NCBI RefSeq assembly: GCF_018402695.1
Contig: NZ_JAGYIM010000019.1
Span: 434,001 to 498,000 of the forward strand
Origin: Arsukibacterium sp.
Lineage (GTDB): Bacteria; Pseudomonadota; Gammaproteobacteria; Enterobacterales; Alteromonadaceae
Reading direction: 5' to 3'
Length of the DNA stretch: 64,000 nucleotides
Made by a program: the position numbers and the translations under genes. Shown one piece after another: positions 1 through 8,994 of the stretch (positions within the stretch are counted from its first letter, which is position 1; every line of letters begins with the position of its first letter). The notes under the pieces were generated by a model, which worked only from the letters and a program-made list of their open reading frames with translations, was not told where the DNA came from and ran no database searches.

Positions 1-100
1 CAGCTCAGTGGTTACCGGCGGTTTAACCTTGCTGGCGGTGCTGATGGCAACAACCGTCATTTTATGGATGTCGGGCTTCGGTCCAACCTACACCCACTGA
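1..100 (+). CDS. C-terminal fragment of an unidentified membrane protein
   Basis: An open frame enters from the left edge (first full codon at base 2) and ends at TGA 98-100, giving the last 32 residues of a protein. The fragment has one hydrophobic stretch (GGLTLLAVLMATTVILWM) followed by a short polar tail ending in PTYTH, which looks like a final transmembrane helix. A strong bidirectional terminator follows 30 bases later, which supports a real gene end. Too little is present to name the family. It runs toward purF and is convergent with it. Confidence 0.55.
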   Translation, partial: SSVVTGGLTLLAVLMATTVILWMSGFGPTYTH

Positions 101-129
101 CAATTTGACAATGTTAGTGCTTTTTAATA

Positions 130-155
130 AAACAGGCGCTCAAGAGCGCCTGTTT
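130..155. terminator. Bidirectional intrinsic terminator
   Basis: A perfect 12-bp inverted repeat has arms AAACAGGCGCTC and GAGCGCCTGTTT around AA. A T-run precedes it (120-125) and a T-rich stretch follows it, so it can stop both the rightward gene ending at 100 and the leftward purF transcript ending at 187. Confidence 0.85.
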
Positions 156-186
156 TATTTCGTTATTCCTGCTGCTATAACGTTGC

Positions 187-1698
187 TCAGCCTTCGTTAT
201 AGGTTTCCAGGTTTGTTGCCATCGACATTGCAGTGTGGGCTTTGGCGTCATCACTACGGGTCTGATCCAGGCGGTTTAAATAATCCTGATCGATATCATT
301 AGTCACATAGTGACCATCAAATACCGAGGTTTCAAACCGCTTAATGTCGGGGTTTTGTGAGCGTACTGCTTCGATTAAATCAGGCAGCGACTGGAAAATA
401 AGACCATCTGCGCCAATGGTTTCGCAAATACTTTCAACGTCATGGCCGTGAGCAATTAATTCATTGGCTGATGGCATATCAATACCATACACGTTGGGAA
501 AACGAATCTCCGGCGCTGCAGAAGCAAAATAAACTTTTTTCGCCCCAGCTTCGCGTGCCATTTCAATAATCTGACCAGAGGTAGTGCCTCGTACTATCGA
601 GTCATCGACCAGCAATACATTCTTACCCTTAAACTCCTGCCAGATAGCATTCAGTTTACGCTTAACAGATTTTTTGCGCTGAACCTGGCCGGGCATAATA
701 AAAGTACGACCAATGTAGCGGTTTTTTACAAACCCCTGCCGGAAAGGTAGCTGCAGCTCATTGGCAATTTCCAACGCCGCATCGTTACTGGTTTCCGGAA
801 TAGGAATAACTACATCAATATCCAGATGCGCCCATTCCCGTTTAATTTTCTGGCCCAGTACCTTACCCATCGCCACTCTTGACGCATACACCGAAATATT
901 ATCGATAGTGGAATCAGGGCGGGCAAAATAAACATATTCAAAAATACACGGCGTATAATTGGGGTTTTCAGCACATTGCTGGCTGTATAACTCACCCTGT
1001 TCGGTAATATATACCGCTTCACCCGGTGACACATCCCGCAACACGGTAAAGCCATCAGCATCCAGTGCCACACTTTCCGATGCCACCATGTATTCGGTGC
1101 CGGCGGCAGTTTCCCGTTTACCCATTACCAGCGGCCGAATACCATTAGGGTCACGAAATGCTACCAAACCATGGCCAATAATCAGTGCCACCGCCGCATA
1201 CCCGCCCCGGATTTTCCGGTGGGCACTGGCAACCGCATTAAAAACCTGTTCAGGCTCCAACTGCATGGTCGATTTCGCCTGCAGCTCATGCGCCAGAATG
1301 TTCAGTAAAATTTCTGAGTCTGAGGTGGTATTAATATGACGGCGCGCCAGCCGGAACATATCTTCTTTTAACTCGTGCGAATTGGTTAAATTGCCGTTGT
1401 GCGCCAGGGCAATACCGAAAGGGCTGTTAACATAAAATGGCTGCGCTTCAGCTGTGCTGGATGAGCCGGCTGTTGGATAACGAACATGACCAATGCCAAT
1501 ATTACCCGACAACCGCTGCATATGGCGGGTTTCGAACACATCTTTAACCAAGCCATTGGCTTTACGTAATCTGAGGGTATTGTTATCCACGGTAACAATG
1601 CCTGCGGCGTCCTGGCCCCGATGTTGTAACACTGTCAGACCATCATACAGCGCCTGATTGACCGGATACTTACCTACGATTCCAACGATACCACACAT
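187..1698 (-). CDS. purF: Amidophosphoribosyltransferase (first step of purine synthesis)
   Basis: PurF makes 5-phosphoribosylamine from PRPP and glutamine in the cytoplasm. The protein is 503 residues, normal for the proteobacterial form. It opens with MCGIVGIVG, so Cys2 becomes the N-terminal nucleophile of the class II glutaminase domain (about 2-235) after Met removal; the QHRGQDAAG motif follows. The second half is the phosphoribosyltransferase domain with the PRPP loop [15 protein letters not shown] (about 364-378). It lies 20 bases downstream of cvpA on the same strand, the classical cvpA-purF pair, and ends before a bidirectional terminator. No clear PurR box was seen upstream of cvpA. 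Confidence 0.97.
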   Translation of the reverse strand: MCGIVGIVGKYPVNQALYDGLTVLQHRGQDAAGIVTVDNNTLRLRKANGLVKDVFETRHMQRLSGNIGIGHVRYPTAGSSSTAEAQPFYVNSPFGIALAHNGNLTNSHELKEDMFRLARRHINTTSDSEILLNILAHELQAKSTMQLEPEQVFNAVASAHRKIRGGYAAVALIIGHGLVAFRDPNGIRPLVMGKRETAAGTEYMVASESVALDADGFTVLRDVSPGEAVYITEQGELYSQQCAENPNYTPCIFEYVYFARPDSTIDNISVYASRVAMGKVLGQKIKREWAHLDIDVVIPIPETSNDAALEIANELQLPFRQGFVKNRYIGRTFIMPGQVQRKKSVKRKLNAIWQEFKGKNVLLVDDSIVRGTTSGQIIEMAREAGAKKVYFASAAPEIRFPNVYGIDMPSANELIAHGHDVESICETIGADGLIFQSLPDLIEAVRSQNPDIKRFETSVFDGHYVTNDIDQDYLNRLDQTRSDDAKAHTAMSMATNLETYNEG

Positions 1699-1718
1699 TG
1701 ATTATTTCCTCGCCAGCC

Positions 1719-2207
1719 CTAAGGCTTTTGCATAAAACTGGAATGGTTTTCCAGATACTCGAAAAACCATTCGATAATAAAACCAAATTCTGGGATCAAC
1801 ACCGATTGCTGCCACCATAGCGCTTGTGCTGCCGGGGTAAAAGCGTCCATAAAGAACAGTACCGCACTTACCACCAATACGCCCCGCAAGGCACCAAACA
1901 CCAGTCCCAGTACCCGGTCAGTGCCTGACAATCCCGTGCCCTGCACTAACTTAGCAATCACAAAATTGATTAATGCGCCAAGGATCAGGGTACAGATAAA
2001 TAAAATAGCGATGGCTGAAGCATTGCGGATTGTGGGGTCGGTGATATTAGTAAAAAGTGACGCAAGTTTGGGATAATATTGGCTGGCGATAAAAAAGGCC
2101 AGAAACCACACTACCAGTGAGATAGCTTCTTTGACGAAACCGCGGATCAGACTGATGACAGCCGATAAGGCAATAATTGCCAGTATAACAAAATCAACCC
2201 AAACCAT
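1719..2207 (-). CDS. cvpA: CvpA family inner-membrane protein
   Basis: This 162-residue protein matches the CvpA (colicin V production) family by its opening VWVDFVILAIIALSAVISLIRGF, with the RGFVKEA motif, and four hydrophobic segments (about 5-22, 28-45, 62-85, 100-122). In E. coli CvpA is needed for colicin V export and affects envelope stress tolerance; its biochemical role is unclear. It lies between dedD and purF in the order known from E. coli. The start places the first hydrophobic segment directly at the N-terminus, as in homologues. Confidence 0.92.
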   Translation of the reverse strand: MVWVDFVILAIIALSAVISLIRGFVKEAISLVVWFLAFFIASQYYPKLASLFTNITDPTIRNASAIAILFICTLILGALINFVIAKLVQGTGLSGTDRVLGLVFGALRGVLVVSAVLFFMDAFTPAAQALWWQQSVLIPEFGFIIEWFFEYLENHSSFMQKP

Positions 2208-2265
2208 TTGCTACCAAAGGATGCCTGATGACGGCGCGCATTCTATCAAACCGGCTGATGCTTGG

Positions 2266-2907
2266 CTAATTATTTTCAGTAACCTGATATCGGCTGACAA
2301 CCAGCCGGGCTATTCCGGTCAGCTCCTGTAATTGCTCAACTTGTTGTTCCAGCCGGGCTTTTCTAAGCTCAGGGCCAACCAATACACTGGTTAATTTCTG
2401 GCCATTGCTGTTGGTAATATCCCGGGTAAAAGTGACATAGCCTTCCTGGCGGAGTTTTGCCACCAGGGCATTGGCATTTTGCGGATTACTGAAGCTGCCA
2501 ACCCTTACCACCCAGGCATTTTCGACAACAGCATTGGCTGTGGCGCCGTCAGTGTCAGGGCGGGTAACGGTTTGTGCAGGGTTTTGACCATTGAGAGTCA
2601 CCTGGGCATAGTTTTGTGACGGTAAGTCATCTGCATCGCGCTCACCGGCCTCTGAGCCAGCCACATTATCATCTAGTGCTTGCTCATTCACTTGCTTTGC
2701 TGCAGCGCTGCTGCTGGCACTGTCAAATTCTGCCTGATCAAACGGTTCTGGTTGTTGAACACCCTGAAATTCCGGGCGGTCCGGGATAACTTTAAAATCG
2801 TCTTTCACCACTTGCTTCTCGCCATCCAGTAAATCAGGCAAAAAAATGATACCGGCTAATATCAAAATAGTGGCACCCAGTAATCTGTGCTTAAATCCCG
2901 CAGTCAT
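2266..2907 (-). CDS. dedD: DedD-like SPOR-domain cell division protein
   Basis: A 213-residue bitopic inner-membrane protein. A short basic N-terminus (TAGFKHR) leads into a single membrane helix (LLGATILILAGIIFLPDLL, about 9-27). A low-complexity periplasmic linker follows, then a C-terminal SPOR domain (about 130-205) starting at AWVVRVGSFSNPQNANAL. SPOR domains bind denuded peptidoglycan glycans at the division septum. The start codon overlaps the folC end by four bases (ATGA), which implies translational coupling in the accD-folC-dedD-cvpA-purF run. The name rests on architecture plus the conserved gene order. Confidence 0.9.
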   Translation of the reverse strand: MTAGFKHRLLGATILILAGIIFLPDLLDGEKQVVKDDFKVIPDRPEFQGVQQPEPFDQAEFDSASSSAAAKQVNEQALDDNVAGSEAGERDADDLPSQNYAQVTLNGQNPAQTVTRPDTDGATANAVVENAWVVRVGSFSNPQNANALVAKLRQEGYVTFTRDITNSNGQKLTSVLVGPELRKARLEQQVEQLQELTGIARLVVSRYQVTENN

Positions 2908-4178
2908 GTTGCCTCCTGATAATAGCTCGCCAGTACTGCTGACACCGTGACGAAGGATCCAAAAATAACCAGTAAGTCATCATCTTGCAACGTCGACAAT
3001 AACCGTCTGAATGCTGAAGTCACGTCTTGATACAGCTGATAATCTGCCCCGGCCAACGCCGCTACTAACTGCGCAGCAGGCGCTCCCCGGCTCCCGGGTA
3101 GGCTGCTAAGATGCCATTGATCAATTACAGAGGTCAAGGGCGCCAGTGCCTGGGCGATGTCTTTGTCTTTTAACATGCCCACTAAAGCAAGCACTTTGCT
3201 GTGCCCTGGCTTCAGCTCTGCCAGTTTCGTTGCCAGGTAGCGGGTCGACTGCGGATTATGCGCGACATCTATTATTATTGCTGGCCGCTGCTGCAAAAAC
3301 TGCATCCGTCCAGCCAAATTTAGTTCAGTCATTACTTGTCTAAGCACAGCCTCGTCAGGCAGCAAAGACAGTTGGTACAACACCGCCAGGCTGGTGGCCA
3401 CATTTTGCACCGGTAGTGCGGGCAGTGGCAGGTTCTGATACAGCACGGCTCCACAGTGCCAGTGCCAGCTATCATCGTGTTGCTGATAAAAGTAATCATG
3501 ATTTACCGTAAGTGCCGGGCAATTTAACTCAGCTGCTCTGGCCATCACACTTTCAGGTGGCAACAATTCACCGATAACAACGGGGTTGTGCCGCCGGAAC
3601 ACCCCTGCCTTTTCACGGCCGATTGTCTCCCGATCGTTGCCCAGCCAGTCCTGATGGTCTAAATCTATGGTGGTAATCACACTAAGATCAGGGCTGACAA
3701 TATTCGTAGCATCCAACCTGCCGCCCAGCCCCACCTCAATCAGACAAAAGTCGACTGGCTGGCGTTTCAGAATTGAGAATGCAGCCAGTGTCGTAAATTC
3801 AAAATAGGTTAATGGTGTGTCGCCCCGCAACGCTTCTACTTCCGCCATGGCGTCAACCCAGAGTGCGTCGTCCGCATCATGGTTATTAAGCCGCAGTCGC
3901 TCGTTAAACCGTAATAAATGCGGGGAGCTATAAACACCAACACGGAATCCCTGAGCCAGTAATAATTGCTCCAGAGTACGGGCGGTAGAGCCCTTGCCAT
4001 TCGTACCGGCGATCAGAATAACTTTACCGGGCAACTGTGCCAATCCGGCACGATCAGCAACCCGGCTAACCCGGTCCAGGCCCAGTTCAATTTTATCAAT
4101 GGGATGGCTTTGCTCAATATAACAAAGCCAATCGGCCAGAGTATGACACGATTGGCTTGACGTTAACATGTCTGACAT
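2904..4178 (-). CDS. folC: Bifunctional folylpolyglutamate synthase / dihydrofolate synthase
   Basis: FolC joins dihydropteroate to glutamate and then extends the polyglutamate tail of folates. The 424 residues include the ATP-binding loop IAGTNGKGST (about 56-65), the Mur-ligase-type central region with VGLGGRLDATN and TTIDLDHQDWLG, and the C-terminal ligase domain with DVAHNPQS. Length is typical. It starts 6 bases after the accD stop and overlaps dedD by four bases, so the three genes are probably translated as a unit. A second Met (residue 4) is a possible alternative start. Confidence 0.96.
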   Translation of the reverse strand: MSDMLTSSQSCHTLADWLCYIEQSHPIDKIELGLDRVSRVADRAGLAQLPGKVILIAGTNGKGSTARTLEQLLLAQGFRVGVYSSPHLLRFNERLRLNNHDADDALWVDAMAEVEALRGDTPLTYFEFTTLAAFSILKRQPVDFCLIEVGLGGRLDATNIVSPDLSVITTIDLDHQDWLGNDRETIGREKAGVFRRHNPVVIGELLPPESVMARAAELNCPALTVNHDYFYQQHDDSWHWHCGAVLYQNLPLPALPVQNVATSLAVLYQLSLLPDEAVLRQVMTELNLAGRMQFLQQRPAIIIDVAHNPQSTRYLATKLAELKPGHSKVLALVGMLKDKDIAQALAPLTSVIDQWHLSSLPGSRGAPAAQLVAALAGADYQLYQDVTSAFRRLLSTLQDDDLLVIFGSFVTVSAVLASYYQEAT

Positions 4179-4184
4179 ATAATC

Positions 4185-5057
4185 CTAAGCAGCGTCGTGC
4201 TCGGATACCGGCGCGGGTAGCTGCATAAACTTGGCAACAAGGCGGGCAATTGTATCGCGCATTTTCCGGCGGTCAACAATCATATCAATCGCACCATGCT
4301 CCAGTAAAAATTCACTGCGCTGGAACCCTTCCGGCAGCTTTTCCCGAACGGTCTGCTCTATAACCCGGGGCCCGGCAAAACCAATTAGAGCCTTCGGTTC
4401 TCCTATATTGATATCACCTAGCATCGCTAAACTGGCCGATACCCCACCCATGGTTGGGTCGGTCAGCACAGAAATATAAGGCAGGCCCTGCTCACTGAGT
4501 TTGGCCAGCGCGGCGGACGTTTTTGCCATCTGCATTAAAGAAAACAGTGCTTCTTGCATCCGTGCACCACCACTGGCAGAAAAACAGACGAAAGGCACTT
4601 TGTGCGTCAGCGCATACTCAACGCCGGCAACGAACTTGGCCCCGACTACTGATGCCATTGAACCGCCCATAAACTCGAATTCGAACGACGCAGCAACCAT
4701 TGGCATACCGTGCAGGGTACCATGCATTACAATCATCGCATCTTTTTCATTTGTTTGCTTTTGCGCAGCAGTAATCCGGTCTTTATAACGCTTGCTGTCT
4801 TTAAATTTCAGTAAATCCTGTGGTTCAAGCTCGGCTGCCAGTTCTGTGGTGGAGTGGCTGTCAAAGAAATGATTTAACCGGGTCCGGGCATTTACCCGCA
4901 TATGGTGATCACATTTCGGGCAGACACCCAAGTTGCGGTCCAAATCGGCTTTGTATAATACAGCGTCACAAGCGCTGCATTTGGTCCAGACGCCCTCGGG
5001 AATATTACGACGCGCCGAGGTGGAGGTTCTGGGCAGGATTTTTTCTAACCAACTCAT
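4185..5057 (-). CDS. accD: Acetyl-CoA carboxylase carboxyltransferase beta subunit
   Basis: AccD pairs with AccA to move carboxyl from biotin-BCCP to acetyl-CoA, making malonyl-CoA. The N-terminus carries the four-Cys zinc ribbon C27-x2-C30 ... C46-x2-C49, followed by the crotonase-like carboxyltransferase core with [11 protein letters not shown] and [10 protein letters not shown]. The length of 290 residues matches the family. The partner gene accA is in the same window near 59-60 kb, as expected since the two subunits are usually encoded apart. folC follows after 6 bases. Confidence 0.97.
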   Translation of the reverse strand: MSWLEKILPRTSTSARRNIPEGVWTKCSACDAVLYKADLDRNLGVCPKCDHHMRVNARTRLNHFFDSHSTTELAAELEPQDLLKFKDSKRYKDRITAAQKQTNEKDAMIVMHGTLHGMPMVAASFEFEFMGGSMASVVGAKFVAGVEYALTHKVPFVCFSASGGARMQEALFSLMQMAKTSAALAKLSEQGLPYISVLTDPTMGGVSASLAMLGDINIGEPKALIGFAGPRVIEQTVREKLPEGFQRSEFLLEHGAIDMIVDRRKMRDTIARLVAKFMQLPAPVSEHDAA

Positions 5058-5199
5058 AATGCATTCCTATTAAAAGGTGTCAGACGTTAGACCTAAGAGT
5101 AGACAAAATACGTCAAAAAACGCCGAAATAAAACTAAACGGGCGCTATTAAAGCATAAACACCAGCAAACAGAATATAAAAAACTGGTCTTAGCAGCCG

Positions 5200-5979
5200 T
5201 TATAAGAACAATGGACCCGGTGCAGCTTTGGGTATTTCATAGTGCTCAGGATAATCTACATCAACCAGATACAAGCCGCCAGGTTTTGCTGTTGCCGCTG
5301 CCAGGTTGCGATTTCGGCTTTGCAATAACTCGCCAAGCCATGAAACAGGTTTACGCCCCATACCAATTTCCAGCAAGCTGCCGGTAATATTACGCACCAT
5401 ATGATGCAAAAAAGCATTGGCTTTAATATCCAGTACCAGATAGTCGCCTACCCGGCTTAATTGCAGATGGTGAATATTACGAAAAGGGGTTTTTGACTGA
5501 CATTGAATAGCCCTGAATGCACTGAAATCATGTTCGCCAATTAATACCGGGGCTGCCTGCTGCATCAAACTGATATCCAGCTGCTGATGATAATGACTCA
5601 GCCCTGAGCGCAATATAGCTGGTCTGAACTTTTGATTATAAATAATATAGCGATAGCGGCGGGCAGTAGCACTAAAACGAGCATGAAAATCGTCGGCTAC
5701 CGGCTTTGCCCAGCGCACTGCTATTTGATCCGGTAACTGACTGTTAGTGCCCATTATCCAGGCTTTACAGTCGCGCGATGCGTCAGTATCAAAATGAACG
5801 ACCTGGCCCGTTGCATGTACACCGGCGTCTGTGCGGCCGGCACAAAATACTTCAACCGGACTGTTGGCAACTTTAGTCAGCGCTGTTTCCAGCTCTTGTT
5901 GGACACTATTTACTTCACGCTGGCGCTGCCAACCAAAGAAACCAGTGCCGTCATACTCAATACCTAACGCTACTCGCAT
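5200..5979 (-). CDS. truA: tRNA pseudouridine(38-40) synthase
   Basis: TruA isomerises uridines 38-40 in the anticodon stem of many tRNAs. The 259-residue protein has the family catalytic loop [13 protein letters not shown], with catalytic Asp51, and begins with the usual [18 protein letters not shown]. It sits between fimV and accD on the same strand, an order known from Shewanella, Vibrio and Pseudomonas relatives (inference from family knowledge). The 142 bases between it and accD hold no clear signal. Confidence 0.96.
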   Translation of the reverse strand: MRVALGIEYDGTGFFGWQRQREVNSVQQELETALTKVANSPVEVFCAGRTDAGVHATGQVVHFDTDASRDCKAWIMGTNSQLPDQIAVRWAKPVADDFHARFSATARRYRYIIYNQKFRPAILRSGLSHYHQQLDISLMQQAAPVLIGEHDFSAFRAIQCQSKTPFRNIHHLQLSRVGDYLVLDIKANAFLHHMVRNITGSLLEIGMGRKPVSWLGELLQSRNRNLAAATAKPGGLYLVDVDYPEHYEIPKAAPGPLFL

Positions 5980-6064
5980 GGGGTTCCCTCTGATAAACCG
6001 GCGCGATTATACCGCAGAGTTCCCGGGATAACAGCCTGATGATCGGTTGGGCCAAGCCAACACG

Positions 6065-8764
6065 TTATTCAGCTTGCTTTTGCAGGGCTTGTGCCTCAGT
6101 TTTGACGTGCTCGGGCGCGTCAGATTCCAGAACTTCTGTGATAATCTGTCCGGCACTATCAAAATCGTCTATTTCAATGTAAGCCCGCACCAGGTCAAGT
6201 TTTGCAGCAAAGCCATTGTCTTCGGCATCAACGTCCTGTGGGTTGTCGTTACCTATGACATCAGCGAATTCATCGAGGCCAACATCAACATTTAACTGCT
6301 CGAACCGGCCATCATCTTCCTGCGTCTGTTCACTACTGGCCAGTAAATTATCAATTTCCACAAAGTCTGCATCAGACAAGGCAATTGTTTCTTCCTCATC
6401 CAGCGCCGGGCTGAATACTGCATCAACATCCAGATTTAATTCTTCGCTGTCACTGGCGGTGGTTTGGGCCATCGCTTCCAGTTCAGTCAAAAGATTATCG
6501 AACTGGCTGTCATCCAGCTTCGCCAGGTTTTGGTCAGCATCTGGATCGGCCGCAGGTATTTCAACACTGACCGCGTTGTCGTCCAGCACCACGTCTTCAT
6601 CATTAAAATCTTCGTCACCCAACTCAAGTTCAGGGTAACTCTCCAGCATTTTACTGGGGTTCTCAACAGATAATGCCGCTTCAGAAGGCTTGGTAACCGA
6701 GTCATCTTCACTACTTTGCAGGTCAGGGCCTTCGCTGTCGACGGCGATATCGTTATCATCAGCGAGCTCATCACCCGTTTCATCACTCTCTGCCGCACTG
6801 CTGGCTGCACCATCAATATTAATATCGGTCAGTTCGGGCTCAACGGCTTCAACCTGCTGCAACAATTCATCAAGCTCGGCACTCAACAACTCAGAGGCCT
6901 CATCATCTTCTGCTGCTGTGTCTGTGGCGTTAGCTTGCTCGTTCCCTTCCAGCGCTAACGCCTCAGCAAACGCATCAAGCTCGGTACGGTCAAAGCTCTC
7001 ATCTTCAACCAAACTGGCAATTTGGCTGTCGGTTAACTCATCGTTACCGGCGTCAGTGGTAAACTGTTCACTTACCAGTTCCTCGCTGCTGTTGTCTGTC
7101 TCCACCAGAATGTGTTCGTCGTCATCTATTACCAGATCAGGATCATCTGATAGTGCGGTGTCAGGCTGCTGGTCCTGCTCTGTCTGCGGCAACGTCGCTG
7201 TCTCTGGCGGATCATCCGGCAGATCAAGCTCAATTTCTTCCAGCAGATCATCTTCAACATCGGTTTCTACAGCTGTATCAAACTCAGCAGCCGGAGTTTG
7301 GACATCGGATGACAACTCAGTTTCATCTAAATCAATTATCTCTTCATCGTTTTCAGCCAGCGATGTCTCGTCTGTGGCATTACCGGGCTGCAGCTCAGGA
7401 GTAAATTGCTCTGACTCTGGCAGATCGGCGGCAAACTCCTCATCATCCAGCTCTATAATAGCGTCATCATCATCTTCTGCGGACAGTAACGCATTCAAAT
7501 CACTGTCGGACAGAATATTATTGGCATCAAACTCTGTTTTGGCAGGCTGCTCAGCAACATCTGGCGTACCCAGGACGTCGTCCATTAAATCGTCGTCTGC
7601 CGTCGCTGAACCAGGGCCACCGCCAGCCAGCAAGCTGTCATCATCCAACAGAATATCATCGTCCAGCAGTGCATCGTCATCCAACAGGGCATCATCATTA
7701 AAATCAGGCAGGCTATCATCCAGCACTTCAGTGCCAGCAAAATCGCCATTATCAGCGAATGCATCATCTAACAGACTTTCGTCAATATCGAATAACCCGC
7801 TGTCATCTAAGTCATTGTTCTCATCAAGCGGCGGCAACGGGGATTTATAATCAGCTGGCGGCACTGCGGCACTGTTGGCAGCAGCCACTGCAGCTTCAGT
7901 TTGCTGGCCGCGGCGTTTCAGCCACAGCACTACGCCTAAAAGAATCAACAATGCCGGAATTGATGCAGCCAGTATCCACACTACCGGGTTATTCAGAAAA
8001 GCTGCGCTCTGCTCTTGTTCGGCTGCCAGTGCTTTTGCCGCCTCAGCGGCCTGTTGCTCCTGCGCCTGCTGTGCGGCCAAAATATTGGCTTGTTGCTGCA
8101 ACACGACATTCAACTGTTGTTGTAAGTCACTGTCTTCGCCCAGTTGCTGCTTCAGAGCTAAAAGCTCTGTTTGAACTTGTGACAACGTGGATTTAAGTTG
8201 ACTATTCTCTCTGGCGATTGCCTCAATCATCAGCAATGAATTACCGAACTCATCTTTTAACTCCGTGAGTTCTTTAAGCTGCTCAGCAGAGACGTTAGGG
8301 GTTGCAGCCTGCTGAGTGCCGGCTTGCTGATTGTCATTTTGCCGGTTGCTTCCCTGACTGGCAGCTTTGGCCCGTGCAGCCCAGGCTTTGTCATCTGAAT
8401 CTGACTTGGCCCGCGCGACGTTATTATCGATTGCCCTGATTTCCCGCAGATTAGGTAATTGTAAGGTAGAGCCCGGCCGCAGGTGGTTCAGGTTGCCATC
8501 GATAAAAGAATCAGGATTTTTCAGGTAGATTGCATACATTACCTGATAAGTACTAACGTCGGCAGCGTCAGGCTTAACCCGCTCAGCAATTCGCCACAGT
8601 GTATCAGTTGCACTAAGGGGGCCTAATTGGCGCTGCATCAATGCAGTATCAGTATTTTTCGGGCCACGCAACGGCGTCGAAACCGGTTCATCAGCCAGCA
8701 CTGCGCCCGCCAACAGCGTCGAGAAATTGACAACCAATAAAAAAGACAAGAGACGAAGTGGCAT
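6065..8764 (-). CDS. fimV: FimV-like peptidoglycan-binding hub protein
   Basis: 899 residues. Order: signal peptide (1-24, ending LAGAVLADE); FimV N-terminal domain with the LysM-like region (about 45-110, LGPLSATDTLWRIAERVKPDA ending in LRPGSTLQLP); Gln-rich coiled coil (about 155-250); one membrane helix (about 257-281, VVWILAASIPALLILLGVVLW); then roughly 520 very acidic, low-complexity residues including near repeats of ALLDDD; and the conserved FimV C-terminal segment (about 845-899, FAAKLDLVRAYIEIDDFDSA). In Pseudomonas and Vibrio relatives FimV/HubP organises the cell pole (type IV pili, chemotaxis, flagella). The acidic cytoplasmic part is typical and variable in length. Upstream DNA has an unusual repeat/palindrome block. 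Confidence 0.93.
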   Translation of the reverse strand: MPLRLLSFLLVVNFSTLLAGAVLADEPVSTPLRGPKNTDTALMQRQLGPLSATDTLWRIAERVKPDAADVSTYQVMYAIYLKNPDSFIDGNLNHLRPGSTLQLPNLREIRAIDNNVARAKSDSDDKAWAARAKAASQGSNRQNDNQQAGTQQAATPNVSAEQLKELTELKDEFGNSLLMIEAIARENSQLKSTLSQVQTELLALKQQLGEDSDLQQQLNVVLQQQANILAAQQAQEQQAAEAAKALAAEQEQSAAFLNNPVVWILAASIPALLILLGVVLWLKRRGQQTEAAVAAANSAAVPPADYKSPLPPLDENNDLDDSGLFDIDESLLDDAFADNGDFAGTEVLDDSLPDFNDDALLDDDALLDDDILLDDDSLLAGGGPGSATADDDLMDDVLGTPDVAEQPAKTEFDANNILSDSDLNALLSAEDDDDAIIELDDEEFAADLPESEQFTPELQPGNATDETSLAENDEEIIDLDETELSSDVQTPAAEFDTAVETDVEDDLLEEIELDLPDDPPETATLPQTEQDQQPDTALSDDPDLVIDDDEHILVETDNSSEELVSEQFTTDAGNDELTDSQIASLVEDESFDRTELDAFAEALALEGNEQANATDTAAEDDEASELLSAELDELLQQVEAVEPELTDINIDGAASSAAESDETGDELADDNDIAVDSEGPDLQSSEDDSVTKPSEAALSVENPSKMLESYPELELGDEDFNDEDVVLDDNAVSVEIPAADPDADQNLAKLDDSQFDNLLTELEAMAQTTASDSEELNLDVDAVFSPALDEEETIALSDADFVEIDNLLASSEQTQEDDGRFEQLNVDVGLDEFADVIGNDNPQDVDAEDNGFAAKLDLVRAYIEIDDFDSAGQIITEVLESDAPEHVKTEAQALQKQAE

Positions 8765-8824
8765 TACCTTTCCTTACCCGGGCAACGTAAGCTGATTTCT
8801 ACTTACTTACCGCTAAACTGTTTC

Positions 8825-8860
8825 AATGCGAAAACTAATGCAAAAATTAATGCAAACACT
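8825..8860. repeat. Three tandem 12-bp direct repeats upstream of fimV
   Basis: Three head-to-tail units follow each other without gap: AATGCGAAAACT (8825-8836), AATGCAAAAATT (8837-8848) and AATGCAAACACT (8849-8860). They end exactly where a 21-bp palindrome begins. The block lies 61 bases upstream of the fimV start, so it could be a regulator array for fimV. No known operator was recognised. Confidence 0.75.
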
Positions 8861-8880
8861 GTTCCAATATTATTGGAACA
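8860..8880. repeat. Perfect 21-bp palindrome upstream of fimV
   Basis: Arms TGTTCCAATA (8860-8869) and TATTGGAACA (8871-8880) flank one central T. There is no T-run, so it is not an intrinsic terminator; the symmetry suits a dimeric DNA-binding protein. It abuts the three 12-bp repeats. Just beyond it the motif TTAGCAA occurs twice (8885-8891 and 8896-8902). Confidence 0.75.
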
Positions 8881-8953
8881 AGCATTAGCAAACCTTAGCA
8901 AGCGAAATATAAAACAGTAACGACCTTGTTACCAGCATAACCCTAATCCGGAA

Positions 8954-8977
8954 AAAAGGCTCCCTCAGGAGCCTTTT
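8954..8977 (-). terminator. Intrinsic terminator of asd
   Basis: Stem arms AAAAGGCTCC and GGAGCCTTTT enclose CTCA. The A-run on the plus strand gives the U-run of the leftward transcript, 17 bases after the asd stop codon. It separates asd from fimV. T residues on the other side would also allow rightward termination. Confidence 0.85.
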
Positions 8978-8994
8978 ATTACCCTATTGCCCTG

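Noticed and set aside
6690-7850. Long plus-strand open frame (386 codons, extremely Ser-rich) antisense to fimV
   Set aside because: It mirrors the Asp/Glu-rich fimV sequence on the other strand (GAT, GAC and GAG codons yield Ser-rich reading); there is no ribosome site and no gene-like composition.
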